Assembly: GCA_016929415.1 (NCBI GenBank)
Contig: JAFGIW010000013.1
Coordinates: forward strand, 1-64,000
DNA length: 64,000 bases
Source of the DNA: Chitinispirillaceae bacterium
GTDB lineage: Bacteria; Fibrobacterota; Chitinivibrionia; Chitinivibrionales; Chitinispirillaceae
Direction of reading: 5' to 3'
The position numbers and the translations under genes were made by a program. A model generated the notes under the pieces. That model searched no databases and was not told where the DNA came from. It saw only the letters and a list, made by a program, of their open reading frames with translations. Shown here piece after piece: positions 45,331-55,606 of this stretch (within the stretch, counting starts at the first letter, position 1; each line of letters opens with the position of its first letter).

Positions 45331-47205
45331 TTATTCTTCGGATTTTACTTCAGCACTACCCTCGGCGACAGGCGCTTCCACCGGGGTTTCCGCCACTGGA
45401 GCCGCTTCCACAACCTCCGCCGGTGCCCCACTAGCTTTTTCGGCGTCGGCTTTTTTCGATCTTCCCTTGCCGGACTTCGCCTCCGCGGCAGGCTTCACCG
45501 GGTACTTTGTACTGTAATCGGTCCAGAGCGCCGCGTCCTTATCTTTGAAATATTCCGTCACGCTCAGAACGATTTTCCGCCCTTCAAGATCGAATTCGAT
45601 CACTTTCGCCGGTGTTGTATCACCGACTTTGTAAATCCGCGAAGGATGGCTGGTCTCCTGCCCGAGCTGATTGAGCGGAATGAATCCTTCAACATCGGCC
45701 GAACAGTTGACGACAATACCCCGGTCGAGAAGGCGGGCCACTTCACATTCGGCGACATCCGTGCCCACGAGATACTCTTTCGCGAGGTGTTCCCACGGAT
45801 CCTCGGAAAGCTGCTTGATTCCCAGGGAGATCCTGCGCTTATCAGGATCGATATCGAGTACTTTGACCTCGATGGTATCCCCCTTTTTCAAGATCTCGCC
45901 GGGATGATTTATTTTCTTTGTCCATGACATGTCGGAAATATGGATGAGCCCGTCCACGCCCTCCTTGAGTTCGACGAATGCCCCGAACGCGGCGATATTC
46001 CTGACTTTGCCTTTGACAACCGTACCGATCGGGAATTCACCGGGCACCCGTTCCCACGGATCAGGTTCGAGCTGTTTAAACCCAAGCGAAATTTTTTGAT
46101 TATCCTTGTCGATTTTGAGTACCACCGCCTCGACGATATCACCGATCCCGACGATTTTCGAAGGGTGTTTTATATGCTGGGTCCATGACATTTCAGAAAT
46201 ATGAATAAGCCCTTCGATCCCCTTTTCGAGTTCCATGAATGCACCGTAATCGGTAATCGAGACGATTTTTCCACGGACACGGGACCCTTCGGGAAATTTG
46301 TCCTCAATGCCTTTCCACGGATGCTCGGAGAGCTGCTTAAGCCCCAGGGAGATCCGTTCTTTATTGTCGTTGAAATCGAGCACTTTAATCTTCAGCTTAT
46401 CGCCGATGGCGACGATCTCCGAGGGATGGTTGACCCGCCCCCACGACATATCGGTAATATGCAGCAGGCCGTCGACGCCTCCCAAGTCGATGAATGCGCC
46501 GAAATCGGTGATATTCTTGACGGTTCCTTCACGTACCTGCCCCTTCTCCAGTTCGGCGAGGATTTTTTCACGCAAGGCACTGCGGTCTTCCTCGAGAATG
46601 ACCCTGCGGGAAACGACGATGTTGCGCCGTGCCTTGTTGACCTTGATTACCCGGAAACGAAAGGTCTGGCCGATAATCGCATCCATGTCGGGTATTTGCC
46701 TCAAATCAATCTGCGAACCGGGCAGAAACGCATCGACGCCGAACAGATCGACCACGACGCCGCCCTTGATCCGGCGCACGAGGCGGCCCTCGACCGTCTC
46801 CTGGTTTTCGAATGACTTGTAAATTCTATCCCACACCCTGAGAAAATCGGCCCGTGATTTCGAAAGGATGATCTGGCCCTCGCTGTCCTCAACCTGCTCG
46901 AGAAAAACGTCGATCTCATCACCCGGTTTGAACTCGTGGACGTTCTTGAATTCAGAGATGGGGATGATCCCTTCGGATTTGAAATTGACGTCAACGATTA
47001 CCTCTTTTTCAGTGATACGCAATATTCTTCCGCGTACGACCTGCCCCTCCTCGATGCCTTCGAGCGATTTATCGTACTCCTTGAGAATTTCCTGGACCTG
47101 GCCCGGCCGGTAAAAGCTCTCTTCAAAATCGGTAAGATCGATTTCATTACCCGACGCATCAAGGCCCTTCGGTGTTGACTGTTCGTCTACCATTGCTTCT
47201 GACAT
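45331..47205 (-). CDS. rpsA: 30S ribosomal protein S1
   Basis: This 624-residue protein has six S1 (OB-fold) motifs starting near residue 55 (GQVVRGRILRITEKEVIVDV), with the most regular copies between about 220 and 480 (for example GAFIDLGGVDGLLHITDMSW and GAFMELEKGIEGLIHISEMSW). The first 45 residues and the last 60 are extra; the tail is rich in Glu, Ala and Lys. It binds mRNA at the ribosome platform. AGGAG sits ten bases before ATG. It follows cmk by 83 bp in the classical cmk-rpsA arrangement, and a terminator ends it. Confidence 0.96.
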   Translation of the reverse strand: MSEAMVDEQSTPKGLDASGNEIDLTDFEESFYRPGQVQEILKEYDKSLEGIEEGQVVRGRILRITEKEVIVDVNFKSEGIIPISEFKNVHEFKPGDEIDVFLEQVEDSEGQIILSKSRADFLRVWDRIYKSFENQETVEGRLVRRIKGGVVVDLFGVDAFLPGSQIDLRQIPDMDAIIGQTFRFRVIKVNKARRNIVVSRRVILEEDRSALREKILAELEKGQVREGTVKNITDFGAFIDLGGVDGLLHITDMSWGRVNHPSEIVAIGDKLKIKVLDFNDNKERISLGLKQLSEHPWKGIEDKFPEGSRVRGKIVSITDYGAFMELEKGIEGLIHISEMSWTQHIKHPSKIVGIGDIVEAVVLKIDKDNQKISLGFKQLEPDPWERVPGEFPIGTVVKGKVRNIAAFGAFVELKEGVDGLIHISDMSWTKKINHPGEILKKGDTIEVKVLDIDPDKRRISLGIKQLSEDPWEHLAKEYLVGTDVAECEVARLLDRGIVVNCSADVEGFIPLNQLGQETSHPSRIYKVGDTTPAKVIEFDLEGRKIVLSVTEYFKDKDAALWTDYSTKYPVKPAAEAKSGKGRSKKADAEKASGAPAEVVEAAPVAETPVEAPVAEGSAEVKSEE

Positions 47206-47288
47206 AACTACGTACTCCTGAAAAACTGGTTAAAGGTTTATAAATGTTCCGGCATACGGTTTATAACTGCCGCCGCCCCCTGTTGGTA

Positions 47289-47951
47289 TCATTTCATTAC
47301 TTTCCGCGCCCGCTCCACTATCCAATCGACCTGTTCGTCAAGCGTCATACCGGTGGTATCGAGATCGACCGCATCATCCGCTTTCGAAAACGGACTGACC
47401 GCGCGGCTTGAATCTTTACGGTCGCGATCGGCGAGTTCCGCGGCAAGTTCATCGATCGATTTTTCGATCCCCATCCGCGCGAAATCTTTCTGACGCCTCG
47501 CCGCCCGCTCGGCCACCGATGCCGTCATGAAAATTTTAAGGTCGGCACCCGGAAAAACCGTCGTACCGATGTCGCGACCTTCACATACAAGAGAGCATCC
47601 GCCGCCCATGCGCCGCTGCTCATCGACCAGCGCCCTCCGGACGACTGCAGGAGCGCAGTAATCGGACACCTTTCCCGTGACCGCTTCGCCCCGGATCTCT
47701 TCCGAGACATCCTCACCGTTCATCCATACCCTGGTATCGGGCGGCACACCGGTAAAAGAGATCGAGGTACCTGCCACAAGTTCGGCAAGCGCCTCATTAT
47801 CCGACGGGGCAATCACCCGTCGCAACGCCGCAAGCGTGATAACACGATACATCGCACCGGTATCGAGATAGGTGATATTCAAGTGACGTGCAACGGCCTT
47901 GGCCGTTGAGCTTTTACCCGATCCTGCCGGACCGTCGATGGCGATGATCAT
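47289..47951 (-). CDS. cmk: Cytidylate kinase
   Basis: This 220-residue P-loop enzyme phosphorylates CMP/dCMP with ATP. Walker A is GPAGSGKS (residues 7-14). LDTGAMYRVITLAAL, the CMP-binding region with VCEGRDIGTTVFP, and the lid arginines RAARRQKDF and ADRDRKDSSR complete the fold. It is the first gene of the cmk-rpsA pair, so nucleotide supply and ribosomal protein expression are linked. A spacer of about 250 bp separates it from purC on the other strand, with no recognised element. Confidence 0.96.
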   Translation of the reverse strand: MIIAIDGPAGSGKSSTAKAVARHLNITYLDTGAMYRVITLAALRRVIAPSDNEALAELVAGTSISFTGVPPDTRVWMNGEDVSEEIRGEAVTGKVSDYCAPAVVRRALVDEQRRMGGGCSLVCEGRDIGTTVFPGADLKIFMTASVAERAARRQKDFARMGIEKSIDELAAELADRDRKDSSRAVSPFSKADDAVDLDTTGMTLDEQVDWIVERARKVMK

Positions 47952-48203
47952 GAGCTTCCAATAAAATACAATGACAGAATATTCTTTTAAAAATAGAACC
48001 GGGGAAGAAAGTAAATCAAGAAACGGAGGGAAGATAAGGGTGAAGTTGGAAGTGAGGAGAATGAAATTGTAATGAAAGAGGCGATTGATCGATTTTAATC
48101 CAGCCTTTTCATTTCACCCGTCACCCCCCTATTGGAATCCTCCCCCACATATTATTTTATTTATTTTATGTTATTCTCATCTTTTAAAGTCCGTGGAGTC
48201 TCA

Positions 48204-49178
48204 ATGCTTGACCGCCAAATCATCGTTCAAAATCTCAATAACTGCCTCGACGACACCTCCTTCCTCCCCCTTCCCGGTAAAAGGAAAGGCAAGGTCCGCG
48301 ATACCTATGACCTTGGCGATCGGCTGCTGCTCGTCACCACCGACCGTCAGAGCGCTTTCGACCGGATTCTGGCGGCGATACCCTTCAAAGGACAGGTGCT
48401 CAATCAGGTCAGCGGTTTCTGGTTCGAGTCGACACGCGACATTGTCGCGAACCATCTGATATCCCTACCCGATCCGAATGTCACCCTCGCGAAAAAATGT
48501 TCGGTTCTGCCGATTGAGTTTGTCGTTCGCGGATATCTCACCGGTTCAACCGATACGTCGGCATGGACCCTCTACAACAAGGGCATCAGGACGATCTGCG
48601 GTAACGTCCTTCCCGATGGAATGGTTAAAAATCAGAAGTTCGACCACCCCATTCTTACGCCGACCACCAAATCGGATGAGCATGACGAAGTCATTTCCGC
48701 GGAAGAAATCATTGAACGGGGCATCATCGACGCGGCTATGTGGAAGGAACTCGAAACGATCGTCTTTGCACTTTTCAATCGGGGAACCGACATCGCCGCG
48801 AAAAACGGCCTTATTCTCGTTGATACCAAATACGAACTCGGTATCGACGACCATGGAGAGATCACGCTTATCGACGAGATCCACACACCCGATTCGTCCC
48901 GCTACTTGATTGAGGCGACCTATGCCGAACGTTTCGCCGCGGGGAGGGAGCCGGAGAATATCGACAAGGAATTCCTGCGGCTCTGGTTCAGGGACCATTG
49001 CGATCCGTATAATGACCCGGTATTGCCGATGGCTCCCGACGAGCTGATCGTAGAACTCTCGTCGCGTTATATCCGGCTCTATGAAATGATAACCGGCCGA
49101 CGGTTTGAGGTAGACACATCAGAACCGGTCGCGGAGCGCATGCTGCGGAATCTCAAGGCGGCGGGTATTGCGGGGTAG
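48204..49178 (+). CDS. purC: Phosphoribosylaminoimidazole-succinocarboxamide synthase
   Basis: This 324-residue ATP-dependent ligase joins aspartate to CAIR to make SAICAR in purine synthesis. ATG 48204 is chosen because GGAG precedes it and the long-form SAICAR synthetase opening (LPGKRKGKVRDTYDLGDRLL) follows. Other signatures are TDRQSAFDR, VVRGYLTGS, LILVDTKYELG and IDEIHTPDSSRY. It lacks purK/E fusions. It stands alone, with no other pur gene in the window. Confidence 0.96.
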   Translation: MLDRQIIVQNLNNCLDDTSFLPLPGKRKGKVRDTYDLGDRLLLVTTDRQSAFDRILAAIPFKGQVLNQVSGFWFESTRDIVANHLISLPDPNVTLAKKCSVLPIEFVVRGYLTGSTDTSAWTLYNKGIRTICGNVLPDGMVKNQKFDHPILTPTTKSDEHDEVISAEEIIERGIIDAAMWKELETIVFALFNRGTDIAAKNGLILVDTKYELGIDDHGEITLIDEIHTPDSSRYLIEATYAERFAAGREPENIDKEFLRLWFRDHCDPYNDPVLPMAPDELIVELSSRYIRLYEMITGRRFEVDTSEPVAERMLRNLKAAGIAG

Positions 49179-49279
49179 CATCCGCCGCCTTATCCGAAGC
49201 GATGTCCGCCTTGATGTGACGTGACAATTGACTATTTCGATACTTTTAATTTCACCTTTCCCGTAAACGGAGGAATTGA

Positions 49280-50605
49280 ATGGCTGCAACGGCCCCCGAT
49301 CTCATGAGTACCATCGTCAGTCTTTGCAAACGCAGGGGCTTTATTTTTCAGTCGAGCGAAATTTACGGCGGACTGAACAGCTGCTGGGATTACGGGCCGC
49401 TGGGCGTCGAACTTAAACGCAACGTCAAGGAAGCGTGGTGGCGTGCGATGGTCACCAACCGCCGCGACATCGTCGGCATCGACGCTTCGATCCTGATGCA
49501 CCCGAAAGTCTGGGAGGCGTCGGGACATCTCTCGGGGTTCACCGATCCGCTGGTTGATTGCAAACAGTGCAAAATGCGTTTCCGCGCCGACCATCTCGAG
49601 AACCTCAAACAATGCCCGTCATGCGGCGGAGAACTCACCGACGTGCGCAAGTTCAATCTCATGTTCAAGACCTTCATCGGACCGGTCGAAGACGACTCGG
49701 CGACCGTGTTCATGCGCCCCGAAACGGCGCAGGGTATCTTCGTCAATTTCCTGAACGTCCAGCAGGCCTCACGCCTCAAACCGCCGTTCGGCATCGCCCA
49801 GATCGGTAAAAGCTTCAGAAACGAGATCACTCCCGGAAACTTTACCTATCGGACACGCGAATTCGAACAAATGGAAATGGAATTCTTCATCCCGCCCGCC
49901 GACGACCAGTACTGGTACGATTATTGGAAAGAAACGCGCCGCTCGTGGTATATCGAGTACGGCATTAAGCCGGAAAACCTCCGCCTGCGCGAACACGCCC
50001 CCGAGGAGCTTGCCCACTACGCCAAGGGGTGTGCCGATGTCGAATACCTGTTTCCCTTCGGCTGGAACGAACTCGAAGGAATCGCCAACCGGACCGATTT
50101 CGACCTCAGGTGTCACAGCGAGGCAAGCGGCAAGAGCCTCGCCTATTTCGACAACGATTCGAACAGCCACTATTTCCCCTTCGTCATCGAACCGGCGGCG
50201 GGCGCCGACCGTGCCGCGCTTGCCTTTCTCATTGATGCCTATGCCGTGGAGGGCGAGGGCAACGAGGCGCGCACCGTGCTTCGTTTCCATCCGTCACTCG
50301 CGCCTATCAAGGTCGCCGTCCTTCCTCTTGTTAAAAAAGACGGCATGCCGGAAAAGGCGGAGAATATTTACCACGACCTGCTCCGCCACTCCATAAAATC
50401 GTTCTACGACCAGACGTCGTCGATCGGACGGCGGTACGCGCGGCAGGACGAGGCCGGTACCCCGTTCTGCGTCACCGTCGACACGCAGACGCTGCAGGAC
50501 GATACGGTCACCCTCCGCGAACGTGACAGCAGGGAACAATACCGGGTCGCCGCGACGCAGGTCGTCGAAGTAGTCCAAAAAAAACTGTCGGGGAAACCGC
50601 GATGA
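49280..50605 (+). CDS. glyQS: Glycyl-tRNA synthetase (class II, homodimer type)
   Basis: This 441-residue class II enzyme is of the single-chain dimeric type. Motif 1 is near [23 protein letters not shown] four-Cys zinc knuckle follows ([16 protein letters not shown]). Motif 2 is [25 protein letters not shown], and motif 3 is in [23 protein letters not shown]. The C-terminal anticodon-binding domain starts near residue 330 ([11 protein letters not shown]). GGAGG-like sequence precedes ATG. It leads the ATGA-overlap chain glyQS-ddl-tsaB-phosphatase. Confidence 0.97.
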   Translation: MAATAPDLMSTIVSLCKRRGFIFQSSEIYGGLNSCWDYGPLGVELKRNVKEAWWRAMVTNRRDIVGIDASILMHPKVWEASGHLSGFTDPLVDCKQCKMRFRADHLENLKQCPSCGGELTDVRKFNLMFKTFIGPVEDDSATVFMRPETAQGIFVNFLNVQQASRLKPPFGIAQIGKSFRNEITPGNFTYRTREFEQMEMEFFIPPADDQYWYDYWKETRRSWYIEYGIKPENLRLREHAPEELAHYAKGCADVEYLFPFGWNELEGIANRTDFDLRCHSEASGKSLAYFDNDSNSHYFPFVIEPAAGADRAALAFLIDAYAVEGEGNEARTVLRFHPSLAPIKVAVLPLVKKDGMPEKAENIYHDLLRHSIKSFYDQTSSIGRRYARQDEAGTPFCVTVDTQTLQDDTVTLRERDSREQYRVAATQVVEVVQKKLSGKPR

Positions 50606-51648
50606 AAAAAAAAATAAATGTCATCATGGGCGGTCCGTCGGCAGAGCACGATGTGTCGCTGCAAACGGGCATCGAGGTTTTAAAACATATCGACCAAGAG
50701 CGTTGGGCGATCCGCGCGGTGGTGATCGGCAGAAAGAGGGATTTTTTCTTTTGTGACGTTACACCCGACACACTTCCCTCCCCTGACGAGCTGGCTGAGC
50801 CGAACATTGTTCCGCGAATGCAGGGGCCATTTTCCCCTGAAGCCGCCGCGGCCGTTTGGGAAAACTGTGACGCGGCCTTCCTCGCACTGCACGGCTCGTT
50901 CGGCGAAGACGGGGTGATTCAGGGGTATCTTGAAAGCATCGGTATTCCCTACACCGGCTCGGGTGTCTTTGCCAGCGCCGTCGCGATGAATAAAATTACC
51001 TCCAAATTTCTTTTCATACAAAATAATATCACCGTCCCACCCTACTCGATTTATGGTCCGCACTACCCGCAGAATACGGTCGAGCAGATCGCCCGGCAGC
51101 ACGGCTTTCCCTGCTTTGTCAAGTGCCCGCAGTCGGGATCGAGCAAACTGATGGGGTGTGCATCGACCATGGCGGACCTCGCGTCGCTTCTCGCCGAACT
51201 CTCCCGATTTTCCCCGGAAATCCTCGTCGAAGCGTCAATCAAAGGAACCGAATTTTCCTGCGGTGTTCTCGACGATCCCGACGGAAAGCCGTTTGCCCTT
51301 CCGCCGATAGAAATCCGTCCGAAAACCTCCTTTTTCGACTATACTGCAAAGTACACATCCGGTGCATCGGAGGAAATCGTTCCGGCACCTCGACCGGTCG
51401 AACTGCTGCGACGCATACAGCAGGTCGCTCTCTCCGTCCACCGAATAATCGGCTGTTCAGGCATTTCCCGGACCGACATGATCCTCGGCAACGATACGCT
51501 GTATGTGCTTGAAACCAATACGCTCCCCGGGCTGACTGCCAATTCGCTCCTGCCGAAATCGTTCGCAGCGGAGGGCGGCACCTATTCGGAGCTTATTGAC
51601 CTTCTTATCAATCAGGCACTCAAGCGAAAAATAATGGATTACCAATGA
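50602..51648 (+). CDS. ddl: D-alanine-D-alanine ligase
   Basis: This 348-residue ATP-grasp ligase makes D-Ala-D-Ala for peptidoglycan precursors. The N-terminal [12 protein letters not shown], the substrate region [31 protein letters not shown], and the C-terminal EINP-region replacement [18 protein letters not shown] are all present. The start codon is followed by ten A's, a slippery run that could vary in length. ATG overlaps the glyQS stop by four bases. It is the only cell-wall gene here apart from the amidase. Confidence 0.93.
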   Translation: MKKKINVIMGGPSAEHDVSLQTGIEVLKHIDQERWAIRAVVIGRKRDFFFCDVTPDTLPSPDELAEPNIVPRMQGPFSPEAAAAVWENCDAAFLALHGSFGEDGVIQGYLESIGIPYTGSGVFASAVAMNKITSKFLFIQNNITVPPYSIYGPHYPQNTVEQIARQHGFPCFVKCPQSGSSKLMGCASTMADLASLLAELSRFSPEILVEASIKGTEFSCGVLDDPDGKPFALPPIEIRPKTSFFDYTAKYTSGASEEIVPAPRPVELLRRIQQVALSVHRIIGCSGISRTDMILGNDTLYVLETNTLPGLTANSLLPKSFAAEGGTYSELIDLLINQALKRKIMDYQ

Positions 51649-52349
51649 GTCTTGTTTTAGGAATCGACACATCATCAACCGACCTCAGCGTCGGCCTCTA
51701 CCGTGAGGGCCGGCCGCTCGCCTCATTCTGCCGGTTCATCGGCAATTCACACGCGGAACAGATCGCCGCTGCCATTGGAAGCCTCCTCAGCATCAACGAC
51801 ATCGATCCCGCGACGCTCAACCGTGCGGCCATTGCCGTCGGTCCGGGCTCTTTTACCGGCTTGCGTATCGGCATTGCATTTTTAAAAGGATTCTGCATGG
51901 GGAGGGACGTGCGGGTATTGCCGGTGTCGTCGCTGCTGATACTTGCTTACGCCGCCCGTTGTCACCACGGCCGCGTCATCGCTGCCATTGACGCACGCAA
52001 CGACAGCGTCTACTGGGCGTCATTCAACGCATCCGGCGGCCGGATCGAGCGCCTGTGCGACGATACCGTCGCCCCTCAGGAGCTATTTACCGCCACACTC
52101 ACCTCTGATGATATGGTCGTCACCGACACCATCGGTTACAAAAAAAGTTCGGTGTTTTCACTGCTGAACGGCCGTTGCCCGGTCCTTCCTATCGAGAACC
52201 ACCCGCTGCATCGCGGTCTGCTCTGCGCTGCTGCAGGCGCCGCGGCGCTTGACGACCATTCCCGGTGGAGCGACGCCGTCGCAATCCACCCCAACTATCT
52301 TCGGCGATCGATGCCCGAAGAGCGCCTGCGGAAGAAGGCGGTTTCATGA
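51645..52349 (+). CDS. tsaB: tRNA threonylcarbamoyladenosine biosynthesis protein TsaB
   Basis: This 234-residue ASKHA-fold protein is the partner of TsaD in making t6A37 of ANN-decoding tRNAs. It opens VLGIDTSSTDLSVGLY, has the conserved HAEQI (in NSHAEQIAAAIGSLL) and GPGSFTGLRIG, and YWASFN later. It lacks the TsaD metal-binding His pair, as expected for TsaB. Its ATG overlaps ddl and its stop overlaps the phosphatase gene, both by ATGA. tsaD itself is not in the window. Confidence 0.93.
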   Translation: MSLVLGIDTSSTDLSVGLYREGRPLASFCRFIGNSHAEQIAAAIGSLLSINDIDPATLNRAAIAVGPGSFTGLRIGIAFLKGFCMGRDVRVLPVSSLLILAYAARCHHGRVIAAIDARNDSVYWASFNASGGRIERLCDDTVAPQELFTATLTSDDMVVTDTIGYKKSSVFSLLNGRCPVLPIENHPLHRGLLCAAAGAAALDDHSRWSDAVAIHPNYLRRSMPEERLRKKAVS

Positions 52350-53608
52350 ACGGGTTCGACGGTTTCTTCCTTCTCATCATATCCGCTGTTCTCCTCCTTC
52401 TCGCACTGTTCATCATGCTCTATCGCCGGTTTCCGATGCACTTGATCTATAAAAGCAAGATCGGCTTACAGGACATGCTCGACGGCATCAGCGATCCGCT
52501 GGCGGTGATTACCGAGGACTATCTGGTCGGCAGGGCGAACCGGGCCTATACTGATCTTGTCAATAAATCCTTTTCCGAAACCATCGGATCGAAATGCTAC
52601 GAACTTTTGCGCGGACGGACATCTCCCTGTAAGGATTGCCGTCTCAAACGCTCGCTCGCGGAGAGCAGTCCGATCACCCTCGCCAGGACCGACCATCCGG
52701 GCGAAAGCGGCGCGCTGTCGATCACGTTCACCCCCTTCACGCTCAGTCTTGACAAAAGTGAACAATGCGTCATCGAGCATATCCGCGATATCACACTCCT
52801 CGAAAAGCTCAAACACGATCTTGAAATCAAAAACCGGTCGCTCGCACATACCATGAAGAACCTCAAAGAGGCACAACAGAACATCCGCGACGAACTGCAG
52901 CTCGCGCGCAACCTGCAGCAGGGGCTCCTCCCCACAGCCGCACCGGCAACTCCGGGGCTCAAAATCGACCACATGTACCATCCGGTGACCGACGTCGGCG
53001 GGGACATCTACGACTTCATCCGTTACCCTTCAAAGCACCTCGGCATTTTCATCGGCGATGCATCGGGCCACGGTCTTTCCGCCGCCTTTGTCGGCACCAT
53101 CTCCAAAATGTCGCTTTACAACCACGGCCACAGGGAGATCCCTGTCGCCACGCTTGTCTCACGAATCAACGAAGACCTCATCAGCAACGTCCACACCGGC
53201 CATTACCTTACCTGCTTCTGGGGCATTTTTAATTTCGACGATGCCACCTTTACATTCTGCAGGGCGGGTCATCCGATGCCCGTACAGATCAAGAAGGACG
53301 GCACGATCAGGGAATTGACGACCCCCGGCACCTTCATCGGCATCCTCGCCAATACCACCTTCGAACAGGCAACGGTCACCTTCGAACGGGGCGACCGCTT
53401 CTTCATTTTTACCGACGGAATTTACGAAGTGGAGGGTACGGCTGCCGACGGAGAGGACCGGATGCTCGGTTACGACGGGTTCGTTTCGCTCCTTGCGTCG
53501 TGCAAAAATGTCCCTTTCAGTAAGGTCTTGACAGCCATCCGCAGCAAGCTGAGCGCGTATACCTACGAAGACGACTACACGCTCATCGCCGTCGAGGCGA
53601 CGGTATGA
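52346..53608 (+). CDS. Membrane-anchored PAS/PP2C (SpoIIE-type) phosphatase
   Basis: This 420-residue protein starts at ATG 52346, inside the tsaB stop. A membrane helix at residues 6-30 is followed by a PAS domain (ITEDYLVGRANRAYTDLVN) that carries Cys pairs in CYELLRGRTSPCKDCR, a possible metal or redox site. A helical linker follows (about 150-195), then the SpoIIE/RsbU phosphatase: LQQGLLPTAAP, DVGGDIYDFIRY with metal Asp, GDASGHGLSAAF, and FTDGIYEVEG with the last Asp. It probably dephosphorylates a STAS-type anti-anti-sigma protein; one is encoded at 61554-61898. The substrate is inferred. Confidence 0.88.
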   Translation: MNGFDGFFLLIISAVLLLLALFIMLYRRFPMHLIYKSKIGLQDMLDGISDPLAVITEDYLVGRANRAYTDLVNKSFSETIGSKCYELLRGRTSPCKDCRLKRSLAESSPITLARTDHPGESGALSITFTPFTLSLDKSEQCVIEHIRDITLLEKLKHDLEIKNRSLAHTMKNLKEAQQNIRDELQLARNLQQGLLPTAAPATPGLKIDHMYHPVTDVGGDIYDFIRYPSKHLGIFIGDASGHGLSAAFVGTISKMSLYNHGHREIPVATLVSRINEDLISNVHTGHYLTCFWGIFNFDDATFTFCRAGHPMPVQIKKDGTIRELTTPGTFIGILANTTFEQATVTFERGDRFFIFTDGIYEVEGTAADGEDRMLGYDGFVSLLASCKNVPFSKVLTAIRSKLSAYTYEDDYTLIAVEATV

Positions 53609-53681
53609 CGATACCCGTAACGCATCGGTTCATCCTCTACACCGCAATTACGACAACCGATACAACCCGGCCGGGGGCGAC

Positions 53682-54872
53682 ATGAAACCGACCATCATTC
53701 TGCTCATCACGCTTCGGTTCTTTACCGTTGCCGCTCCTGTCGATACGGTCGCAACGGGTGATACGATTCCCGTTTCCGATACCGCAACTCTCTCCCCCGA
53801 TTCGGCGGCTCTCCATTCCGACACATCGGCGCCGTTTACATCGACCGACACGTCGTCGATTGCCGCTCCCGATACCGTGAACAACTCCGGCATCACACCC
53901 GCTCACGCCGTACCTCGCTCTTCGCCGGGCACAACCGATTCGCCGAGCACATCGGCATTGCTGCCGAAAGCTTCCGATGTAAAGTTACGGCATTCATCCG
54001 CGCGCCCTGATACAACTGTCATCGATACGATAGCCGCGCGAAACGGTTCTTACTTTTCAGCGGGAATCGGCTGGTCGCTTGGTGGCTTTACCCTGCTCTC
54101 ACTCTGGGAAAATGCCCTCCCCGATTCACTCGGCAGCTTCAGGCTGACCTCAACATCCTTCAGTATTCCCTTTGATTCCACCGCTGATTCGGCTCGGCTG
54201 CAATCGGTCGATACTGCGCTCCTTACCTTCTCGGTCAAGGAAAAACCGGCGGTGTACACCATGTGTTTTCCCCTTTCGCTGTCACTCGTCCGTCTCAGGG
54301 AAAACGACCGTTTTTCTTTCTCACTTTACGGATCATGGATGCGGAAAATTTTCGCGGCAACCATCGCCGCCACCGGCGACTCCCTTGCCCGTAAAGTCGA
54401 TTACCGGGAACGGATGAATGTCTTTGCCGCTTTCCTCTCCATTGCCTACGGCCGCCGGATCCCTGCAGAATACTTCTCTATCCAGGAGGTGCGGAACAGT
54501 TTCTTCACTGCCGCCGTTGAAATCGCTCCGCTTATCGCCTGCACCGTACGCCGTACGGTTTCGGCACCCGCCTCCGATGTACGTTTCGGGAATCTTCACA
54601 ACAGCATCTCCTCTCCTTCACGGCGGTTTCTTCACGGCAGCGCCGCAGCACTGCGTCTCGGACTGAACCTGGTGAAACGATTGAACCGCAACAGCGCCAC
54701 TGATTTCGGCATATGGTATTGCGTTCAGGGGTACGGCTATTTCCGGGAGGATGGCAACCGCGTAAGATTCAACAACATCGATCCAGCCAACTCGAAAAAA
54801 GGACGCCCGCTCTACTGGATCTCCAACCGCTTTGAGATCTCGTTTGCGATCATGCGACTTCATGAAAAATAG
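53682..54872 (+). CDS. Exported protein with Asp-Thr-Ser-rich N-terminus
   Basis: This 396-residue protein has a hydrophobic start (IILLITLRFFTVAAPVD) consistent with a signal peptide. Residues 20-95 are a low-complexity spacer with repeated DT, SD and ST words, much like the segment in the lipoprotein at 13833. The remaining 270 residues look like a beta-barrel or beta-sandwich (FSAGIGWSLGGFTLLSLWEN, FSFSLYGSWMRKIFA) and end FEISFAIMRLHEK. It may be an outer-membrane protein. Its end overlaps nth by 11 bases. Confidence 0.55.
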   Translation: MKPTIILLITLRFFTVAAPVDTVATGDTIPVSDTATLSPDSAALHSDTSAPFTSTDTSSIAAPDTVNNSGITPAHAVPRSSPGTTDSPSTSALLPKASDVKLRHSSARPDTTVIDTIAARNGSYFSAGIGWSLGGFTLLSLWENALPDSLGSFRLTSTSFSIPFDSTADSARLQSVDTALLTFSVKEKPAVYTMCFPLSLSLVRLRENDRFSFSLYGSWMRKIFAATIAATGDSLARKVDYRERMNVFAAFLSIAYGRRIPAEYFSIQEVRNSFFTAAVEIAPLIACTVRRTVSAPASDVRFGNLHNSISSPSRRFLHGSAAALRLGLNLVKRLNRNSATDFGIWYCVQGYGYFREDGNRVRFNNIDPANSKKGRPLYWISNRFEISFAIMRLHEK

Positions 54873-55542
54873 CGTTATGGAACATTACAGCAGTACCATC
54901 AATAATGTCTATCGTCTGCTCCGGAAAGAGTTTGAAAAGCACCGTATGCCGGTGGTCGATCTTATCGACCTTCAAACCAACGATCCGTTCAAGGTGCTTG
55001 TCGCCACAATTCTGAGCGCGCGCACCAAAGACCAGACCACCGCTGCGGCGGCGCAGAGGCTCTTCGCGCATGCCCCGTCCCCCGAAGCACTCGAACGGCT
55101 GTCGATCGGCGCACTTGAAAAGCTCATTTTCCCCGTCGGCTTCTACCATGATAAGGCACGGCACCTCAGAGAGCTGCCGGCGGTCCTGCGCGAACGGTTC
55201 GGCGGCGTCATCCCCCGGACGGTCGGGGAACTGATCGAACTTCCCGGGGTCGGAAGAAAAACGGCGAACCTTGTCGTGGCGGTGGCGTTTAATAAACCGG
55301 CGGTGTGCGTCGATATTCACGTCCGCCGGATATTCAACCGGCTCGGGTATTTGACAACCGCCACCCCCCTCGCTACAGAGATGGAACTGCGGAAGCACCT
55401 ACCGGTAAAGTACTGGACAACCTTCAATTCGTATTTCGTCTCGTTCGGACAGAACAGGTGCAAGCCGGTGCGGCCGCAGTGCGAAGGGTGCCCGGTGAGG
55501 AGATATTGCGCGAGGGTGGGGGTGGAAAAATCACCCCTCTGA
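54862..55542 (+). CDS. nth: Endonuclease III (DNA glycosylase/AP lyase)
   Basis: This 226-residue helix-hairpin-helix enzyme excises oxidised pyrimidines and cleaves at abasic sites. ATG 54862 lies inside the preceding gene. The HhH is LPGVGRKTANLVVAVAF with catalytic Lys133, and Asp151 lies in CVDIHVRRI. The 4Fe-4S cluster ligands are Cys in C-K-P-V-R-P-Q-C-E-G-C-P-V-R-R-Y-C (spacing 6-2-5), fully conserved. LVATILSARTKDQTT fits the family N-terminal half. Confidence 0.96.
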   Translation: MKNSVMEHYSSTINNVYRLLRKEFEKHRMPVVDLIDLQTNDPFKVLVATILSARTKDQTTAAAAQRLFAHAPSPEALERLSIGALEKLIFPVGFYHDKARHLRELPAVLRERFGGVIPRTVGELIELPGVGRKTANLVVAVAFNKPAVCVDIHVRRIFNRLGYLTTATPLATEMELRKHLPVKYWTTFNSYFVSFGQNRCKPVRPQCEGCPVRRYCARVGVEKSPL

Positions 55543-55606
55543 ACCGGTACTGTTTATGGCGTGGGTTTGTCGTGGTTCCATGCCGCAATAGTATAATTAC
55601 GTCGGT

